A stretch of 64,000 nucleotides of DNA from Pelatocladus maniniholoensis HA4357-MV3 (GCA_019359115.1 JAHHHW010000119.1:62001-126000), one strand, 5' to 3'; numbered from the stretch's first letter, positions 46,831 to 56,255 are shown. Notes: generated by a model not told the origin, from the sequence alone. Translations and numbers: made by a program.

Positions 46831-47520
46831 CTAATGACTACTCTTTTCCAGCGTATCGCGCTGTTTTAGTAAATCGACACTATAAGATGTTCCCAATCTC
46901 GTAGCACCCGCTAGAATTAAGTCTAGGGCTTGGTCAATAGTACGAATACCACCTGAAGCTTTAATTCCAACTCTTTCCCGTGCTACCTCTTTAATCAGAC
47001 GCACATCAGCCACTGTCACACCTCCATTCCAACCTGTACAGGTTTTGATGAAAGCTGCTCCTGCATCCATACATATTTCCGTAGTTAGCTTTTTCTCGGC
47101 ATCCGTCAGTAGGTTAGTTTCTATTATTACCTTCACTAATTGCCCAGTTTCTTCGCAAATCTCAGCAATTTCTCGATGCACTTCCTCAGTTTTACCAGCT
47201 TTTAACCAACTCAAATTGATTACTACGTCTAATTCAGTAGCACCATTTTCCACTGCTTCTTGAGCTTCATACAATTTCACTGCTGAAGTCGTCGCTCCAG
47301 TAGGAAAGCCTATTACTGTACAGATTTTCGGCGTTTTATTATGGAGTAATTCAGCTGCAAGGCGTACATAGCTGGGGTAGATACAAACACTTGCAAAGTT
47401 AAACCTTTGTGCTTCTTCACACCATTGTTCAATATGCTCAGTCGTAGCTGTGGGTATCAGCAGAGTGTGATCTATATATGGCGCAATATCAATATCATGA
47501 TCTGGATATTCTGCTGCCAT
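46831..47520 (-). CDS. deoC: Deoxyribose-phosphate aldolase
   Basis: A 229-residue class I aldolase that splits 2-deoxyribose 5-phosphate into glyceraldehyde 3-phosphate and acetaldehyde. Family motifs are [55 protein letters not shown], the lysine strand [18 protein letters not shown] (Schiff-base Lys) and [10 protein letters not shown]. It lies upstream of recO on the same strand. Confidence 0.96.
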   Translation of the reverse strand: MAAEYPDHDIDIAPYIDHTLLIPTATTEHIEQWCEEAQRFNFASVCIYPSYVRLAAELLHNKTPKICTVIGFPTGATTSAVKLYEAQEAVENGATELDVVINLSWLKAGKTEEVHREIAEICEETGQLVKVIIETNLLTDAEKKLTTEICMDAGAAFIKTCTGWNGGVTVADVRLIKEVARERVGIKASGGIRTIDQALDLILAGATRLGTSYSVDLLKQRDTLEKSSH

Positions 47521-47973
47521 CGCTTTATTACCAGTAATTTGTTCTAAAAAATTTATAAAACTTTAAGACTATTTTAATAAATAAATCTACAATTCTTAGC
47601 ATTTTGCCGGAAAATCAGTACTGCTTTGCCGAGACTATAGTAGAGACACAGCTAATTACATCTCTACTGTTGACAATTGCAGGGGTATTGTGAAAATCAT
47701 AAAAATTCCAAAATATAGCAGTTCTCGGTTGTGTCCAATATGTACCCCACCCCTTAATCCCCTCCCCGCTTGCGGGGAGGGGAGGTTTTGCGTCAGCAAA
47801 ACCGGGGTGGGGTTCCGACTGTATTGCAATCGAGTCAGAAGTGCTATAGTTTGAGCTAACTCCACAAGAAAAAAACACCAACCACATATACAAAAACGCC
47901 TACACGGCTTTCAGAAAGTTCACTCCGTATAGGCAAATTTTGTTGGCTTGGTTAGAACTTGCAATCACCAAAT
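47521..47973. other. Intergenic region with G/C-rich foldback repeat
   Basis: About 450 bases between deoC and the DUF697 GTPase. The only structure seen is the repeat at 47745-47812. Two overlapping reverse-strand frames here read through that repeat and are not credible genes. Confidence 0.55.
47745..47812. repeat. Branched G/C-rich foldback repeat
   Basis: Outer arms CCCCACCCC (47745-47753) and GGGGTGGGG (47804-47812) enclose two hairpins: CCCCTCCCCGC with GCGGGGAGGGG (47759-47782), and GGTTTTGCG with a near match to AGCAAAACC (47784-47802). The T-shaped fold resembles the CTCCCCTTGGTAAGGGGAGG repeats near 53390 and 54910. Confidence 0.75.
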
Positions 47974-49446
47974 CTAAGCAACTGTTTCAGCAGTAATCAT
48001 TTTTTCCTCAGCAACTTCTGGTAACAAACGCTTTACGCTTTGCTTCACAAAACCTTGCAAAAATCCCATTTGTTGGTTCTGCTGAAATACTTTTTGCAAA
48101 GTTTGTCCTAGTATCTCAATATTAAATCCATTGGCTGAATTTACTGCGACTTCTTGTTGTTGGAAATATTCTACTAAGCTAAGTCCAGCCAAACGTGTGA
48201 GATAAGCTGCACTCACACCTTGAACTGCACCACCTGCAACGTATGTGAGAGCGTGACTCTTGAGAACAGTACCAATAACTTTACTAGAAAGTTCAACTAA
48301 ACCGAGTTTTAGCATCAAGCTACCCATTTCCCCAGCTACGGTTTTCGCCTGTTCCAGGGAGAATTTTTGCTGATAAATATTACCTAAATCTACAATCATT
48401 TGGGCATTAATTGCCGCAGTCGCCAAAATATCCAACGCGGGAACTGGGTTAGCAAAAGCAGCAGCAGCAGCAATCCACTGATATTGTTCAATCACTGGGT
48501 TAGCGCGATCGCATCTGACTTGATTCAAGTAATTTTTAGCTTCAGCTTTCAGCAACAGTGCTTTTCTCATCGTAGTCGCCCATACTAACTGCTGTCCTTG
48601 CTGTGCTAAAGTTTCACCTAGTTGTTGTGTCAGTTGCTCAATTTCTGGCGCTGGTTGTTCCATCCACTCTTGCACAGAACCATCATCGTTGTGCTTGCGG
48701 ACTTTCACAGGAAGGGGAGAAGTTGAAGTCGCTACTATGCTCTGTTGCATTCGCTGTTTTAAAGCCAGCAATATGCTAGCGCGTTCATCTGCCAAATATT
48801 GATCTTGTTTATTAAAAACCAGCATCAGGCGGTGTTTTTCTGCTTGTAGTTGCTGGATGGTTTGAAATTCTGTATCTGTCAAATCACCGTTTGTGAGGAA
48901 CAGAATAAAATCAGTTGCTTTTGCTTGTGTTAATAAATCTGCATCTGAATTTTCGCCTGCTTCTACAAACAAAGGCGCTATCTCTTGCAGACAAATTTGA
49001 CGTCCTATTCCTGGACGCCAGTTAGATTTTAATACTTGAATTAAGCTGGTTTTACCCACCGACTTACCGCCAGTCACAGCTAGATGAATTTCTTGTCTAT
49101 CTAATTCGGTATAAAGCTGAGGAATTTTTTCTCGTAATAGAGACGTTACATGTAACGTCTCCACATTATTTTCAGCTTCACTTGCGAGATGATTAATTAC
49201 AGTTTCAGTTTTAGCGATCGCACTTTCTACAGTTTCTCGATCCACAGGTAAACTATCGAGTATATGCGAATCCTGTTTACTGCGATTTTGCTTTAACAAC
49301 AATAAACCACCACCAACCAATAACAAACTCAGGACACTATATTCTCCCAGTTGCACGATCGAATCGTGCCAACTTTGTAAAATCCACAAAGAGAACGATA
49401 GTCCTAGTCCTCCTACTAATATTGGTCGCTGCAACTTCACAACCAT
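47974..49446 (-). CDS. Membrane-associated GTPase, DUF697 family
   Basis: A 490-residue protein. Two hydrophobic segments lie near residues 10-55 (GGLGLSFSLWIL, VLSLLLVGGGLLLL). A Ras-like GTPase follows: Walker A GGKSVGKTSL near 130, and FNKQDQY as the NKxD motif. The C-terminal about 200 residues are a DUF697 region (AAAAFANPVPALDILATAAI, IYQQKFSLEQAKTVAGEMGS) that may associate with the membrane. Homologues are common in cyanobacteria and of unknown role; a chloroplast or membrane maintenance function is sometimes suggested. Confidence 0.85.
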   Translation of the reverse strand: MVVKLQRPILVGGLGLSFSLWILQSWHDSIVQLGEYSVLSLLLVGGGLLLLKQNRSKQDSHILDSLPVDRETVESAIAKTETVINHLASEAENNVETLHVTSLLREKIPQLYTELDRQEIHLAVTGGKSVGKTSLIQVLKSNWRPGIGRQICLQEIAPLFVEAGENSDADLLTQAKATDFILFLTNGDLTDTEFQTIQQLQAEKHRLMLVFNKQDQYLADERASILLALKQRMQQSIVATSTSPLPVKVRKHNDDGSVQEWMEQPAPEIEQLTQQLGETLAQQGQQLVWATTMRKALLLKAEAKNYLNQVRCDRANPVIEQYQWIAAAAAFANPVPALDILATAAINAQMIVDLGNIYQQKFSLEQAKTVAGEMGSLMLKLGLVELSSKVIGTVLKSHALTYVAGGAVQGVSAAYLTRLAGLSLVEYFQQQEVAVNSANGFNIEILGQTLQKVFQQNQQMGFLQGFVKQSVKRLLPEVAEEKMITAETVA

Positions 49447-49626
49447 GATTCACCGCGCTTTTTGGATTATTTCTCCTCCAGAATAGATCAAAATTTGCTT
49501 CTGGGAATTGAACTGGCGATACAACACAATTTTCTTTACAGCAAAACAACCGATTTTGATCCCTCCGAAAAATTAAGTTACATTCTTGCGGCTTTAAAAT
49601 CAAAAAAATGCGATCGCTTTTCTCAA

Positions 49627-49734
49627 ATGCCAGCCAAAGACTTGTACCATGACCCCAAGCAGGAGGTTATCAAACAATGGATAATTCCCAACTATAGCGG
49701 TTCTCATTTGAATCAAATACACCTTAAGAAGTAA
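49627..49734 (+). pseudogene. XisH-like N-terminal relic
   Basis: The reading MPAKDLYHDPKQEVIKQWI from ATG 49627 strongly recalls the invariant start MPAKD-x-x-H of XisH, the fdxN-element excision-controlling factor. After about 20 codons it runs into dispersed-repeat sequence (TATAGCGGTTCTCATTTGAA) and no family residues remain. An upstream frame (from 49462) is open but unrecognised. XisH/XisI families are abundant in Nostocales, so a decayed copy is plausible. Confidence 0.45.
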
Positions 49735-49839
49735 AAAGTAAAAATTAAAAAGTAAAAAGATAAGACCTCTTGCAAAAATATTTTTACCCCACCCTAACCC
49801 TAAGCGTTTACGCTTAGGGAACTAAATCTTCTCCCCGTA

Positions 49840-50011
49840 AACGGGGCTGCGGTGTACACAGAAGTCTTATAAAGTTGCCTAGTAGCGTTTTGATCCCCCC
49901 TAACCCCCCTTAAAAAAGGGGGAACTAGAATCAAAGTCCCCCTTTTTTCTAGCGTAGCGGCGCGCCAGCGCGGGGATTTAGGGGGATCAGAGGATTTATG
50001 TGTACACCGCA
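49840..50011. repeat. Composite dispersed repeat with GTGTACACCGC inverted ends
   Basis: GCGGTGTACAC (near 49850-49860) and GTGTACACCGC (50000-50010) are inverted arms. Between them lies a second repeat of opposing polypyrimidine/polypurine runs (CCCCCCTAACCCCCCTT, AAAAAAGGGGGA, TTAGGGGGATCA). The same GGTGTACAC end appears at 54716 and 54914. Confidence 0.7.
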
Positions 50012-50012
50012 G

Positions 50013-50056
50013 GCCTCGGAATTTATTCCGAGTCTCATAGCGCAAGTCCTCTGAAA
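50013..50056 (+). repeat. Double-hairpin module, forward, 3' part decayed
   Basis: GCCTCGGAATTTATTCCGAG then TCTCATAGCGCAAGTCC, the shared core. The second hairpin is broken (CTCTGAAAAAG). Aligns with 54752-54802. Confidence 0.8.
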
Positions 50057-50291
50057 AAGAAAGTCCGGATTGATTGGAGACACCGGGGTTCTCTTCCGAT
50101 TTATTGAAAATTAACCGTTCTCCCACAATTGCTAAACCAAATCCAGCACCCACTAAACCCAAAGTTTGAATCATTTTTCGTCGCGGTACTGGTGGGATTT
50201 GAGGAGGAGGTGGTGGAGGAGGTGGCGGAATTAATATTTGCAGCGCTTCTTGTGCAGTTTGATAACGCTGACCATGATTAGATCGTACCAT
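50057..50291 (-). pseudogene. C-terminal relic of a Ser/Thr kinase gene between repeats
   Basis: On the reverse strand the frame from 50291 begins MVRSNHGQRYQTAQEALQIL, the usual end of cyanobacterial Ser/Thr kinase domains (subdomain XI and after), then a Pro-rich run and a membrane helix (LGLVGAGFGLAIVGERLIF). No catalytic domain precedes it, and downstream the frame enters repeat DNA. About 75 codons of real homology remain. It sits between two inverted double-hairpin modules. Confidence 0.7.
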
Positions 50292-50324
50292 GTTGGTTAA
50301 AACCGACTGTTGATTGGTAATGTC

Positions 50325-50377
50325 GTCCGTTTTAGAGGACTTAAACTATTAGCCGGTGAACTTGAGTTCAGGGCGGT
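50325..50377 (-). repeat. Double-hairpin module, reverse orientation
   Basis: GTCCGTTTTAGAGGACTT, then a decayed core (AACTATTAG) and GAACTTGAGTTC with GGGCGG. Same order as 54821-54872, more diverged. Confidence 0.65.
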
Positions 50378-50500
50378 TTACGTCTAGGCTAAAATAGCCT
50401 TGTAAGTATCCAAGCAAAATTAATTACACATTCTTCATTTTCCCGTTCCCTGTTAAGAGTTCCCTCACCTCCACGAATGAATTTAGTTTTGTGCGACTAC

Positions 50501-51862
50501 TTATTGTGACCTATGTGTTGCAATCATTCGCATTCCCGCAGGTGTCGCTACAGTTAAACCCCGACGCACTGGGCGCACTGGACGTTTATTAACTAAAGCA
50601 ACTTGATAATGAGACACAATAGTTGCTAATACTAACTTCATTTCATACATTGCAAACGCCAGACCTACGCAGCGACGATTCCCACCACCAAAGGGTAAAA
50701 ACTCATAAGGTGAAAATTGTCTTTCTAAAAAGCGTTCTGGTTTGAATTGCTTTGACTGTGGGTAGACTTGTTCGCGATGGTGCGCCATGTAAATACTCGG
50801 AACTATAACCGTACCCACTGGCAATTTATAACCGATAATTTCAATGGGAGATTTGACAACTCGAAAGAAAGCAGTCATGACTATTGGGTAAATTCGTAAA
50901 GTTTCTTGACAGACTGCTGTGAGATAGGGTAGCTTGGCGATCGCATTTGGTTCTGGCTGATCTCCTAAAGTCTCTAATTCTTGCAGTAATTTTGTTCGTA
51001 CTTCTGGTAGATAATCAAGCCAGTAAAAAGCCCAAGTCAAAGCCGAAGCAGTGGTTTCATGACCTGCAATTAATAGTGTCATTAATTCATCGTGTAACTC
51101 TTCGTCTGACATCCCTTCTCCGTCAATATCACGCGCAGACATCAATAAACTCAGGATATCTTCGCGATCTTCAATAGATTCCGTCCGACGTTGACTAATT
51201 AAAGCATAAATAATCTCATCAATTCGTTGTTTGCGCCTTTCCATTATTGCCCAAGGACTCCATGAGCCATAATCTTTTTGTAGAAACGGAAAAAAGAAAC
51301 CAGCTGACATTAAGGGAGCGCTTACAAATTCTAAAAAATCAGAGACCAATTGCTGGAGTTCTTCTAAACGCTGTCCTTCTTCCAAACCAAATACTACCCG
51401 TAGAATAACCCGCAAGGTGATTCCTTGCATTGAAGCGCGGATATTAAACGGTTTTCCAAATTGCCATTTATCACTTACCTGTTGAGCAATTTCACGGATA
51501 GTTTCACCATAAGCACGCATCCGATCGCCATGAAAAGGAGGGGCTAAGAGTTGACGTTGGCGCTGGTGGCGATCGCCATCTTGTAAAAGTACAGAGTAAT
51601 CACCAAACATAAATCTTAACACTCGATTTCCTCTGCCCACTTCAAAATGGCTAGGATTGGCGGTAAAAATCTGCTCTAGTGCTTCGGGTTGACTGAAGTA
51701 GATTAGAGGAGGATTATTTTTGTTCTTACCCCACAGAGTAAAATTGTCTCCATAAACTTTGGCAAAATCTTCAACGTATTTGACTGGTTGAAAAAGCAAT
51801 TTCAGTCGTCGCTGTAATTGAGGTATGTTGGGGCTAACTGGGAAATTTTGAGTTACTGTCAT
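50501..51862 (-). CDS. Cytochrome P450
   Basis: A 453-residue P450 without a membrane anchor. The I-helix oxygen motif is AGHETTASALTW, the K-helix E-x-x-R is in ETLRIYP, and the haem-binding loop is FGGGNRRCVGLAFA with the proximal Cys. The sequence looks like the CYP110 family, which in Nostocales hydroxylates fatty acids or terpenoids. No terpene synthase or redox partner is adjacent, so the substrate is unknown. Confidence 0.95.
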   Translation of the reverse strand: MTVTQNFPVSPNIPQLQRRLKLLFQPVKYVEDFAKVYGDNFTLWGKNKNNPPLIYFSQPEALEQIFTANPSHFEVGRGNRVLRFMFGDYSVLLQDGDRHQRQRQLLAPPFHGDRMRAYGETIREIAQQVSDKWQFGKPFNIRASMQGITLRVILRVVFGLEEGQRLEELQQLVSDFLEFVSAPLMSAGFFFPFLQKDYGSWSPWAIMERRKQRIDEIIYALISQRRTESIEDREDILSLLMSARDIDGEGMSDEELHDELMTLLIAGHETTASALTWAFYWLDYLPEVRTKLLQELETLGDQPEPNAIAKLPYLTAVCQETLRIYPIVMTAFFRVVKSPIEIIGYKLPVGTVIVPSIYMAHHREQVYPQSKQFKPERFLERQFSPYEFLPFGGGNRRCVGLAFAMYEMKLVLATIVSHYQVALVNKRPVRPVRRGLTVATPAGMRMIATHRSQ

Positions 51863-51899
51863 AGCTACTTTTTTCTACTTTTTTATCCAGCACTTCTCA

Positions 51900-51960
51900 T
51901 CTATTGTGACAATTTCTCTTCCCTAATCCCCGATTCCCGATTCCTGTTTCCTGTTCCCCA
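51900..51960. repeat. C-rich short tandem repeat
   Basis: Units such as CCCTAATCCCCGATTCCCGA and TTCCTGTTTCCTGTTCCCC lie between the divergent P450 and parA-like genes. It is the same class as those at 18438 and 42717. Confidence 0.65.
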
Positions 51961-52033
51961 TTTTCAAAACAGTCTACTCTCAGTGTCACACAACGCGGTA
52001 TATTCGGTGAAGAGAGCATCGTGAAATTAATTT

Positions 52034-52666
52034 GTGCCTAGAATTATTGCTATCCTCAACGGTAAAGGGGGAGTTGGGAAAACAACCACCTCAGTCAACC
52101 TAGCTGCAACTTTTGCAGAAGCACAAAAAGTTCTTCTGGTAGATGCAGATATTCAAGGATCTGCTAGTTGGTGGTATAGGCGTAGTCAAAACGGTATGGG
52201 ATTTGATCTATCTCAGGCGACAGATCCCCAAAACTTAGCTCGTCTGCGTAAGATAGAAGGATACGATTTAGTGGTGGTCGATACACCTCCAGCGTTACAC
52301 TCTACAAGCTTAAAAGCGGTAGTTGCGATCGCAGACTATTTAGTTTTGCCCACACCGCCAGCACCGATGGATTTAGCTGTTCTAATTGATACAGTTAGAG
52401 AAGCAGTCACTCCTGTGGGGATTGCCCATCGAGTGCTTCTGACTAAAGTAGATACACGTAGTTTGGGGGAAGCATTGGAAGCACAAAATACACTCATACA
52501 GTTGGGGATTCCAGTTTGTAATGCTTTTATCCGTATTTACAAAGCTCACGAACGAGCAGCACTAGAGGGTGTGGCGATTACTAAATGGCGAGGCAAAAAT
52601 GCAAATGAGGCACATTCAGACTACCGCCGCGTAGCTGAAGAATTACAAAGTGACTGGAGAAAATAG
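52034..52666 (+). CDS. ParA-type ATPase, candidate carboxysome-positioning McdA
   Basis: A 210-residue deviant Walker A ATPase from GTG 52034. The P-loop is KGGVGKTT with the signature lysine, the A' motif [11 protein letters not shown], and Walker [11 protein letters not shown]. Such proteins make gradients on the nucleoid to space cargo. The gene is followed after 5 bases by a coiled-coil partner, with no parB or parS. The pair lies 3.6 kb before ccmK3/ccmK4, and the partner has features of McdB, so this is a candidate type 2 McdA. An orphan ParA for another cargo remains possible. Confidence 0.85.
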   Translation: MPRIIAILNGKGGVGKTTTSVNLAATFAEAQKVLLVDADIQGSASWWYRRSQNGMGFDLSQATDPQNLARLRKIEGYDLVVVDTPPALHSTSLKAVVAIADYLVLPTPPAPMDLAVLIDTVREAVTPVGIAHRVLLTKVDTRSLGEALEAQNTLIQLGIPVCNAFIRIYKAHERAALEGVAITKWRGKNANEAHSDYRRVAEELQSDWRK

Positions 52667-52671
52667 AAATC

Positions 52672-53310
52672 ATGGCTACTAGAAAACGTGTTGCCGATGT
52701 ATTACAAGAAGAAGCGCATAAAATATCATCACCAGAAATAGAACCAGTAATTGATGTTGCTGCTGAGGAAGTAGCAGATGAAACTAACTCAACCGCAGAA
52801 GAATCTGCTGCTAAAAATAAACGCGCAACTTCAACTAAAGCTGATTTAGACACTACCATCAAACAGTTGCAAACATCTTTGGAAGAGACACGCGAAAACG
52901 AAGAAAAATTCCGACAACAACTGAGTGATTTAGAATCAGCTTTATCTGAAAAAAATACAGCTATCAAGCAGTTGCAGAGTTCTTTAAAAGAAACACAGCA
53001 AAATCAAAAAAATTTGCAAACAGAAATTAGTGATTTGCAATCAGCCTTATCTGAAAAAGATAAATTAGTGGAACGTCTCACAAAAGACCTCGAAGAAGCC
53101 AAGCAAGCTGCTGTACAACTTGCACAAGCTAATTCTCAGCTTACAGAAGAGATTAATAATTTAAATAAGTCTAAAAAGGAAAAAGAAATTCCCAAAGCAT
53201 TAACCTATAGAAAATCACACTACGCACCTACACCTACACCACAACGAATACCACCTCAACCACCTACCGAACCCGCAGATAATTCTAATCAAATGTGGTT
53301 ACTTGATTAA
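52672..53310 (+). CDS. Coiled-coil partner of the ParA-type ATPase, McdB-like
   Basis: A 212-residue hydrophilic protein. A basic N-terminus (MATRKRVADVLQEEAHKI) may contact the ATPase. Residues about 60-165 are a Gln/Glu-rich coiled coil with two related segments (IKQLQTSLEETRENEEKFRQ and IKQLQSSLKETQQNQKN). The tail is Pro/Thr-rich and ends NSNQMWLLD. As I recall, McdB proteins combine a charged N-terminus, a Gln-rich coiled coil and an invariant Trp near the C-terminus, all present here. The function is inferred from these and from the adjacent ParA gene. Confidence 0.8.
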   Translation: MATRKRVADVLQEEAHKISSPEIEPVIDVAAEEVADETNSTAEESAAKNKRATSTKADLDTTIKQLQTSLEETRENEEKFRQQLSDLESALSEKNTAIKQLQSSLKETQQNQKNLQTEISDLQSALSEKDKLVERLTKDLEEAKQAAVQLAQANSQLTEEINNLNKSKKEKEIPKALTYRKSHYAPTPTPQRIPPQPPTEPADNSNQMWLLD

Positions 53311-53570
53311 AGTTCACTTAATTAGGTAGCCGTCATGAGGTGCTTACACCAAAAAGAATAAAAACCTCACTTCCTTCCCCTTTCCTTAGCAAGGAGAGGG
53401 GTGTCCGATAGGGCGGGGTGATGAGGTTACTTTCAAGTTAGATTAGGTGTAGATAAACGTAAATGTAAATATATAAATAACTAAATTATAAAGTAGAATT
53501 GTAAGTCTACTTGGCAAAATAAAATACATAGCTGGAATTGCTATAGCTGAAGACCACAGGAAAATTCGTT

Positions 53571-54485
53571 ATGTACAATTTCTTACCTTTTGCTTACTTT
53601 CAAGATAAATTAGTACCTTTTCAAGAAGCAACTATTTCCATTGCTACTCACGCTTTACATTATGGAACTCTCGCTTTTGGTGGAATGCGTGGTATTCCCG
53701 ATCCTGAAAACTCCGCACAAATTTTGCTATTTAGACTAGATAGTCACTGTCAAAGATTAAGTCAAAGTGCCAAATTCTTGCACTATGATATCTCAACCGA
53801 AAAAATCAAAACAGCCATAGTCGAATTCGTTCAAAAAAATCAACCTATCAATTCTTTCTATATTCGTCCCTTTGTCTTCACTTCTGATTTAGGGATTGCC
53901 CCCAGGTTGCATAATATAGATAGAAGCTTCGCTATTTATGGATTAGAATTAGGAGATTATTTATCACCTGAAGGAGTTAGTTGTCGAATTAGTTCCTGGT
54001 GTAGACAAGAAGATATTAGCTTTCCATTACGAGGAAAAATTAGCGCAGCTTATATTACTTCTTCTCTCGCCAAAACAGAAGCAGTTGAATCTGGTTTTGA
54101 CGAAGCAATTTTAATGAATTCCCAGGGGAAAGTTAGTGAAGCCTCTGGTATGAATATTTTTATTGTGAGAAATGGCAAAATCATTACCCCTGGCTTTGAA
54201 CAGGATATTTTAGAGGGAATTACACGAGATAGTGTGATCAAAATAGCCCAAGATTTTGGTATTCCAGTAGTGGAACGTCCTGTAGATAAATCTGAGCTTT
54301 TTATTGCTGATGAAGTATTTTTATGTGGTACAGCAGCTAAAATTGTACCAGTCAAAAGAATTGAGAATTATTATTTATCAGAACATCCACCAATTGCTGA
54401 AAAGCTTAGAGATAAATTAATAGCAATTACAGAAAATCGAGATCCTAATTACCGCGATTGGGTATATCCAATTTCTCTGAAATAG
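53571..54485 (+). CDS. ilvE: Branched-chain amino-acid aminotransferase
   Basis: A 304-residue class IV PLP aminotransferase for the last step of Val, Leu and Ile synthesis. Motifs are ISIATHALHYGTLAFGGMRG, YIRPFVF, GKISAAYITSSLAKTEAVES (PLP lysine in GKIS.AYI region), EASGMNIFIV and EVFLCGTAAKIVPV. Length is normal. It follows the ParA/coiled-coil pair by 260 bases with a repeat between. Confidence 0.92.
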   Translation: MYNFLPFAYFQDKLVPFQEATISIATHALHYGTLAFGGMRGIPDPENSAQILLFRLDSHCQRLSQSAKFLHYDISTEKIKTAIVEFVQKNQPINSFYIRPFVFTSDLGIAPRLHNIDRSFAIYGLELGDYLSPEGVSCRISSWCRQEDISFPLRGKISAAYITSSLAKTEAVESGFDEAILMNSQGKVSEASGMNIFIVRNGKIITPGFEQDILEGITRDSVIKIAQDFGIPVVERPVDKSELFIADEVFLCGTAAKIVPVKRIENYYLSEHPPIAEKLRDKLIAITENRDPNYRDWVYPISLK

Positions 54486-54751
54486 AGTGAGATAACATCA
54501 ATTTTATAATCTTCAAAATCCAATTTTTTTGTGCTTCAGCGCCTATCCTATGGCTAGGCGCTAATACATATAGCGTTTTTCAAATAAATGAAGTACACGT
54601 GTAGGAGCGTAGACACCCTTAGAGGTTGTTTGAAAAGTGATTGGCTGTAATTTTAATTACATTATTACCCCCCTTATAAAGGGGAGAAATCCGGTTCCCT
54701 CCCCTTATAAACTGCGGTGTACACATAAATCTAGGTTGAGCGCATCTGTAT

Positions 54752-54802
54752 CGCCTCGGAATAAATTCCGAGTCTCATAGCGCAAGTCCTCTGAAGAGGA
54801 CT
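54752..54802 (+). repeat. Double-hairpin module, forward copy
   Basis: Hairpin CGGAATAAATTCCG, core AGTCTCATAGCGCA, hairpin AGTCCTCTGAAGAGGACT. The core recurs in other copies while both stems differ. Confidence 0.85.
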
Positions 54803-54820
54803 CAAAAAAAAGTTTGTTCC

Positions 54821-54872
54821 AGTCCACTTGAGTGGACTTTCGCTATGAGCCTGGAACTTTAGTTCTAGGCGG
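54821..54872 (-). repeat. Double-hairpin module, reverse copy
   Basis: Hairpin AGTCCACTTGAGTGGACT, core TTCGCTATGAG, hairpin GGAACTTTAGTTC, then TAGGCGGG. Reverse complement of the same design as 54752-54802. Confidence 0.85.
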
Positions 54873-55066
54873 GATACAGTTTCAACATGAAAAATTTTGA
54901 CTTATGTGTACACCTCCCCTTGGTAAGGGGAGGTTGGGAGGGGTTAAAATAATGTGCAGCTTTACAGAGAATTGGTATAACCTGCGTTTAAAAACTTATT
55001 AAACTTTCTGTTAAAACTTTCCTGTCAAGAGTCTTCACGAGTAAGTTAATAAGTCAAACCGAATTT

Positions 55067-55975
55067 CTATATTTGATTACTAAATTCTAAAATATGCTGT
55101 GCAGTAACTTGCGGTTGCTCTAAATGAGGGATATGACCACAATCTTGAATCCAAATTAACTTACTATTAGGAATAGCCCTGTTAAATCTTTGAGCATCTT
55201 TAGTACCTAAAATTCGATCAGAATCACCCCATAAAATTAGTGTTGAGGGCTGAATTTCTCCGAGTTTTTTAAATCTAAAAGCAGTGTAACCACCACTTTT
55301 AGTAAACGCAATTAAAGCTTGTTGCCAATTGGGACATTCTAAATGTAAAGCTGTACACAACTGAGCATCTATCGTAGCTAGGCTTTTATTTTTATATGCA
55401 GCACGACTAATACTTTGACGTACTTTAGGATTACGCAAAAATTGAGCTGCTAAATAATCTAACGGTGGAAACATATATTTAGCTAACGGTGAACTACCTA
55501 TCAAACCAGCACTATCAATTAATACTAATTTTTTGACTATTTCTGGATAGGTGAGTGTAAAATCAATCGCCGTCGCACCACCCATAGAAGCACCAACCAA
55601 AATTATCGGTTGATCAATCAAGGTTTTCCAGAAATGATAAAGATGAGTTTTTATTTCTGCTGTACCAAACTTGATTAGTGCGGGTCGATCTGTAAACCCA
55701 AAACCTAACAAATCTACTGCCCAAGTTTGATGTTTTTCTGCCAATAATGGGAACAAACGACGATATTCCAACACAGAACTATCGAAGCCGTGAATTAAGA
55801 GTAACGGTGTTCCAGCAGTACCACTTTGCACATAAGTTGTGAGAATAGGTTGGGAACTTAAGGGAGTGGCGATCGCTATCTGTTTGATACTTTCAGCCAG
55901 AGTAATAGAGGTAGATTCTGTAAGCTGCCTAATTGCAGCAATTTCAATCCCTGATTGGGACTCAGACTGAATCAT
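55067..55975 (-). CDS. Alpha/beta hydrolase
   Basis: A 302-residue hydrolase from ATG 55975, which has GGAGG five bases upstream (the frame allows TTG 55987). The oxyanion region is LLIHGFDSSVLEYR, the nucleophile elbow GASMGGA, the acid in WGDSDRILG and the catalytic His in CGHIPHLEQP. Substrate unknown; the fold includes esterases, dehalogenases and chlorophyll-related enzymes. It diverges from ccmK3. Confidence 0.9.
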   Translation of the reverse strand: MIQSESQSGIEIAAIRQLTESTSITLAESIKQIAIATPLSSQPILTTYVQSGTAGTPLLLIHGFDSSVLEYRRLFPLLAEKHQTWAVDLLGFGFTDRPALIKFGTAEIKTHLYHFWKTLIDQPIILVGASMGGATAIDFTLTYPEIVKKLVLIDSAGLIGSSPLAKYMFPPLDYLAAQFLRNPKVRQSISRAAYKNKSLATIDAQLCTALHLECPNWQQALIAFTKSGGYTAFRFKKLGEIQPSTLILWGDSDRILGTKDAQRFNRAIPNSKLIWIQDCGHIPHLEQPQVTAQHILEFSNQI

Positions 55976-56255
55976 CTCCACCTCCAATTCATGTCAAATT
56001 CCAAGCGATCGTAGACTGGAGACTGGGAACCAGGAAAGAATCTGCTTAATTTTTTAGTCTCCAGTCATAAACTTCATTACAATTTCTAAACATATCATAA
56101 GAAAACTACAACTGTTGTTGGTCATTGGTCATTGGTCATTGGGAAAAGACTTGTTAAATAATTCTCCCCACACTCCCTTGTCCCCTTATCTTCCCAACTC
56201 CCCCAACATCGTAGAATAAATATCACATCTGCCCAAACATTTGGAGAGTCGAGCC

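Larger units (their letters stand above)
54716..54914. mobile_element. MITE-like element carrying two inverted double-hairpin modules
   Basis: The ends GGTGTACACATAAATC (54716-54731) and GACTTATGTGTACACC (54899-54914) are inverted copies with one mismatch. Inside are a forward module (54752-54802) and a reverse module (54821-54872). The flanks are pieces of a CTCCCCTT-type repeat on both sides, so the element seems to have entered another repeat; a clean target duplication is not evident. It has no ORF. Confidence 0.75.

Noticed and set aside
47615-47893. Two overlapping short frames near the G/C-rich foldback repeat
   Set aside because: They read through a dispersed repeat and give Pro/Gly-rich nonsense.
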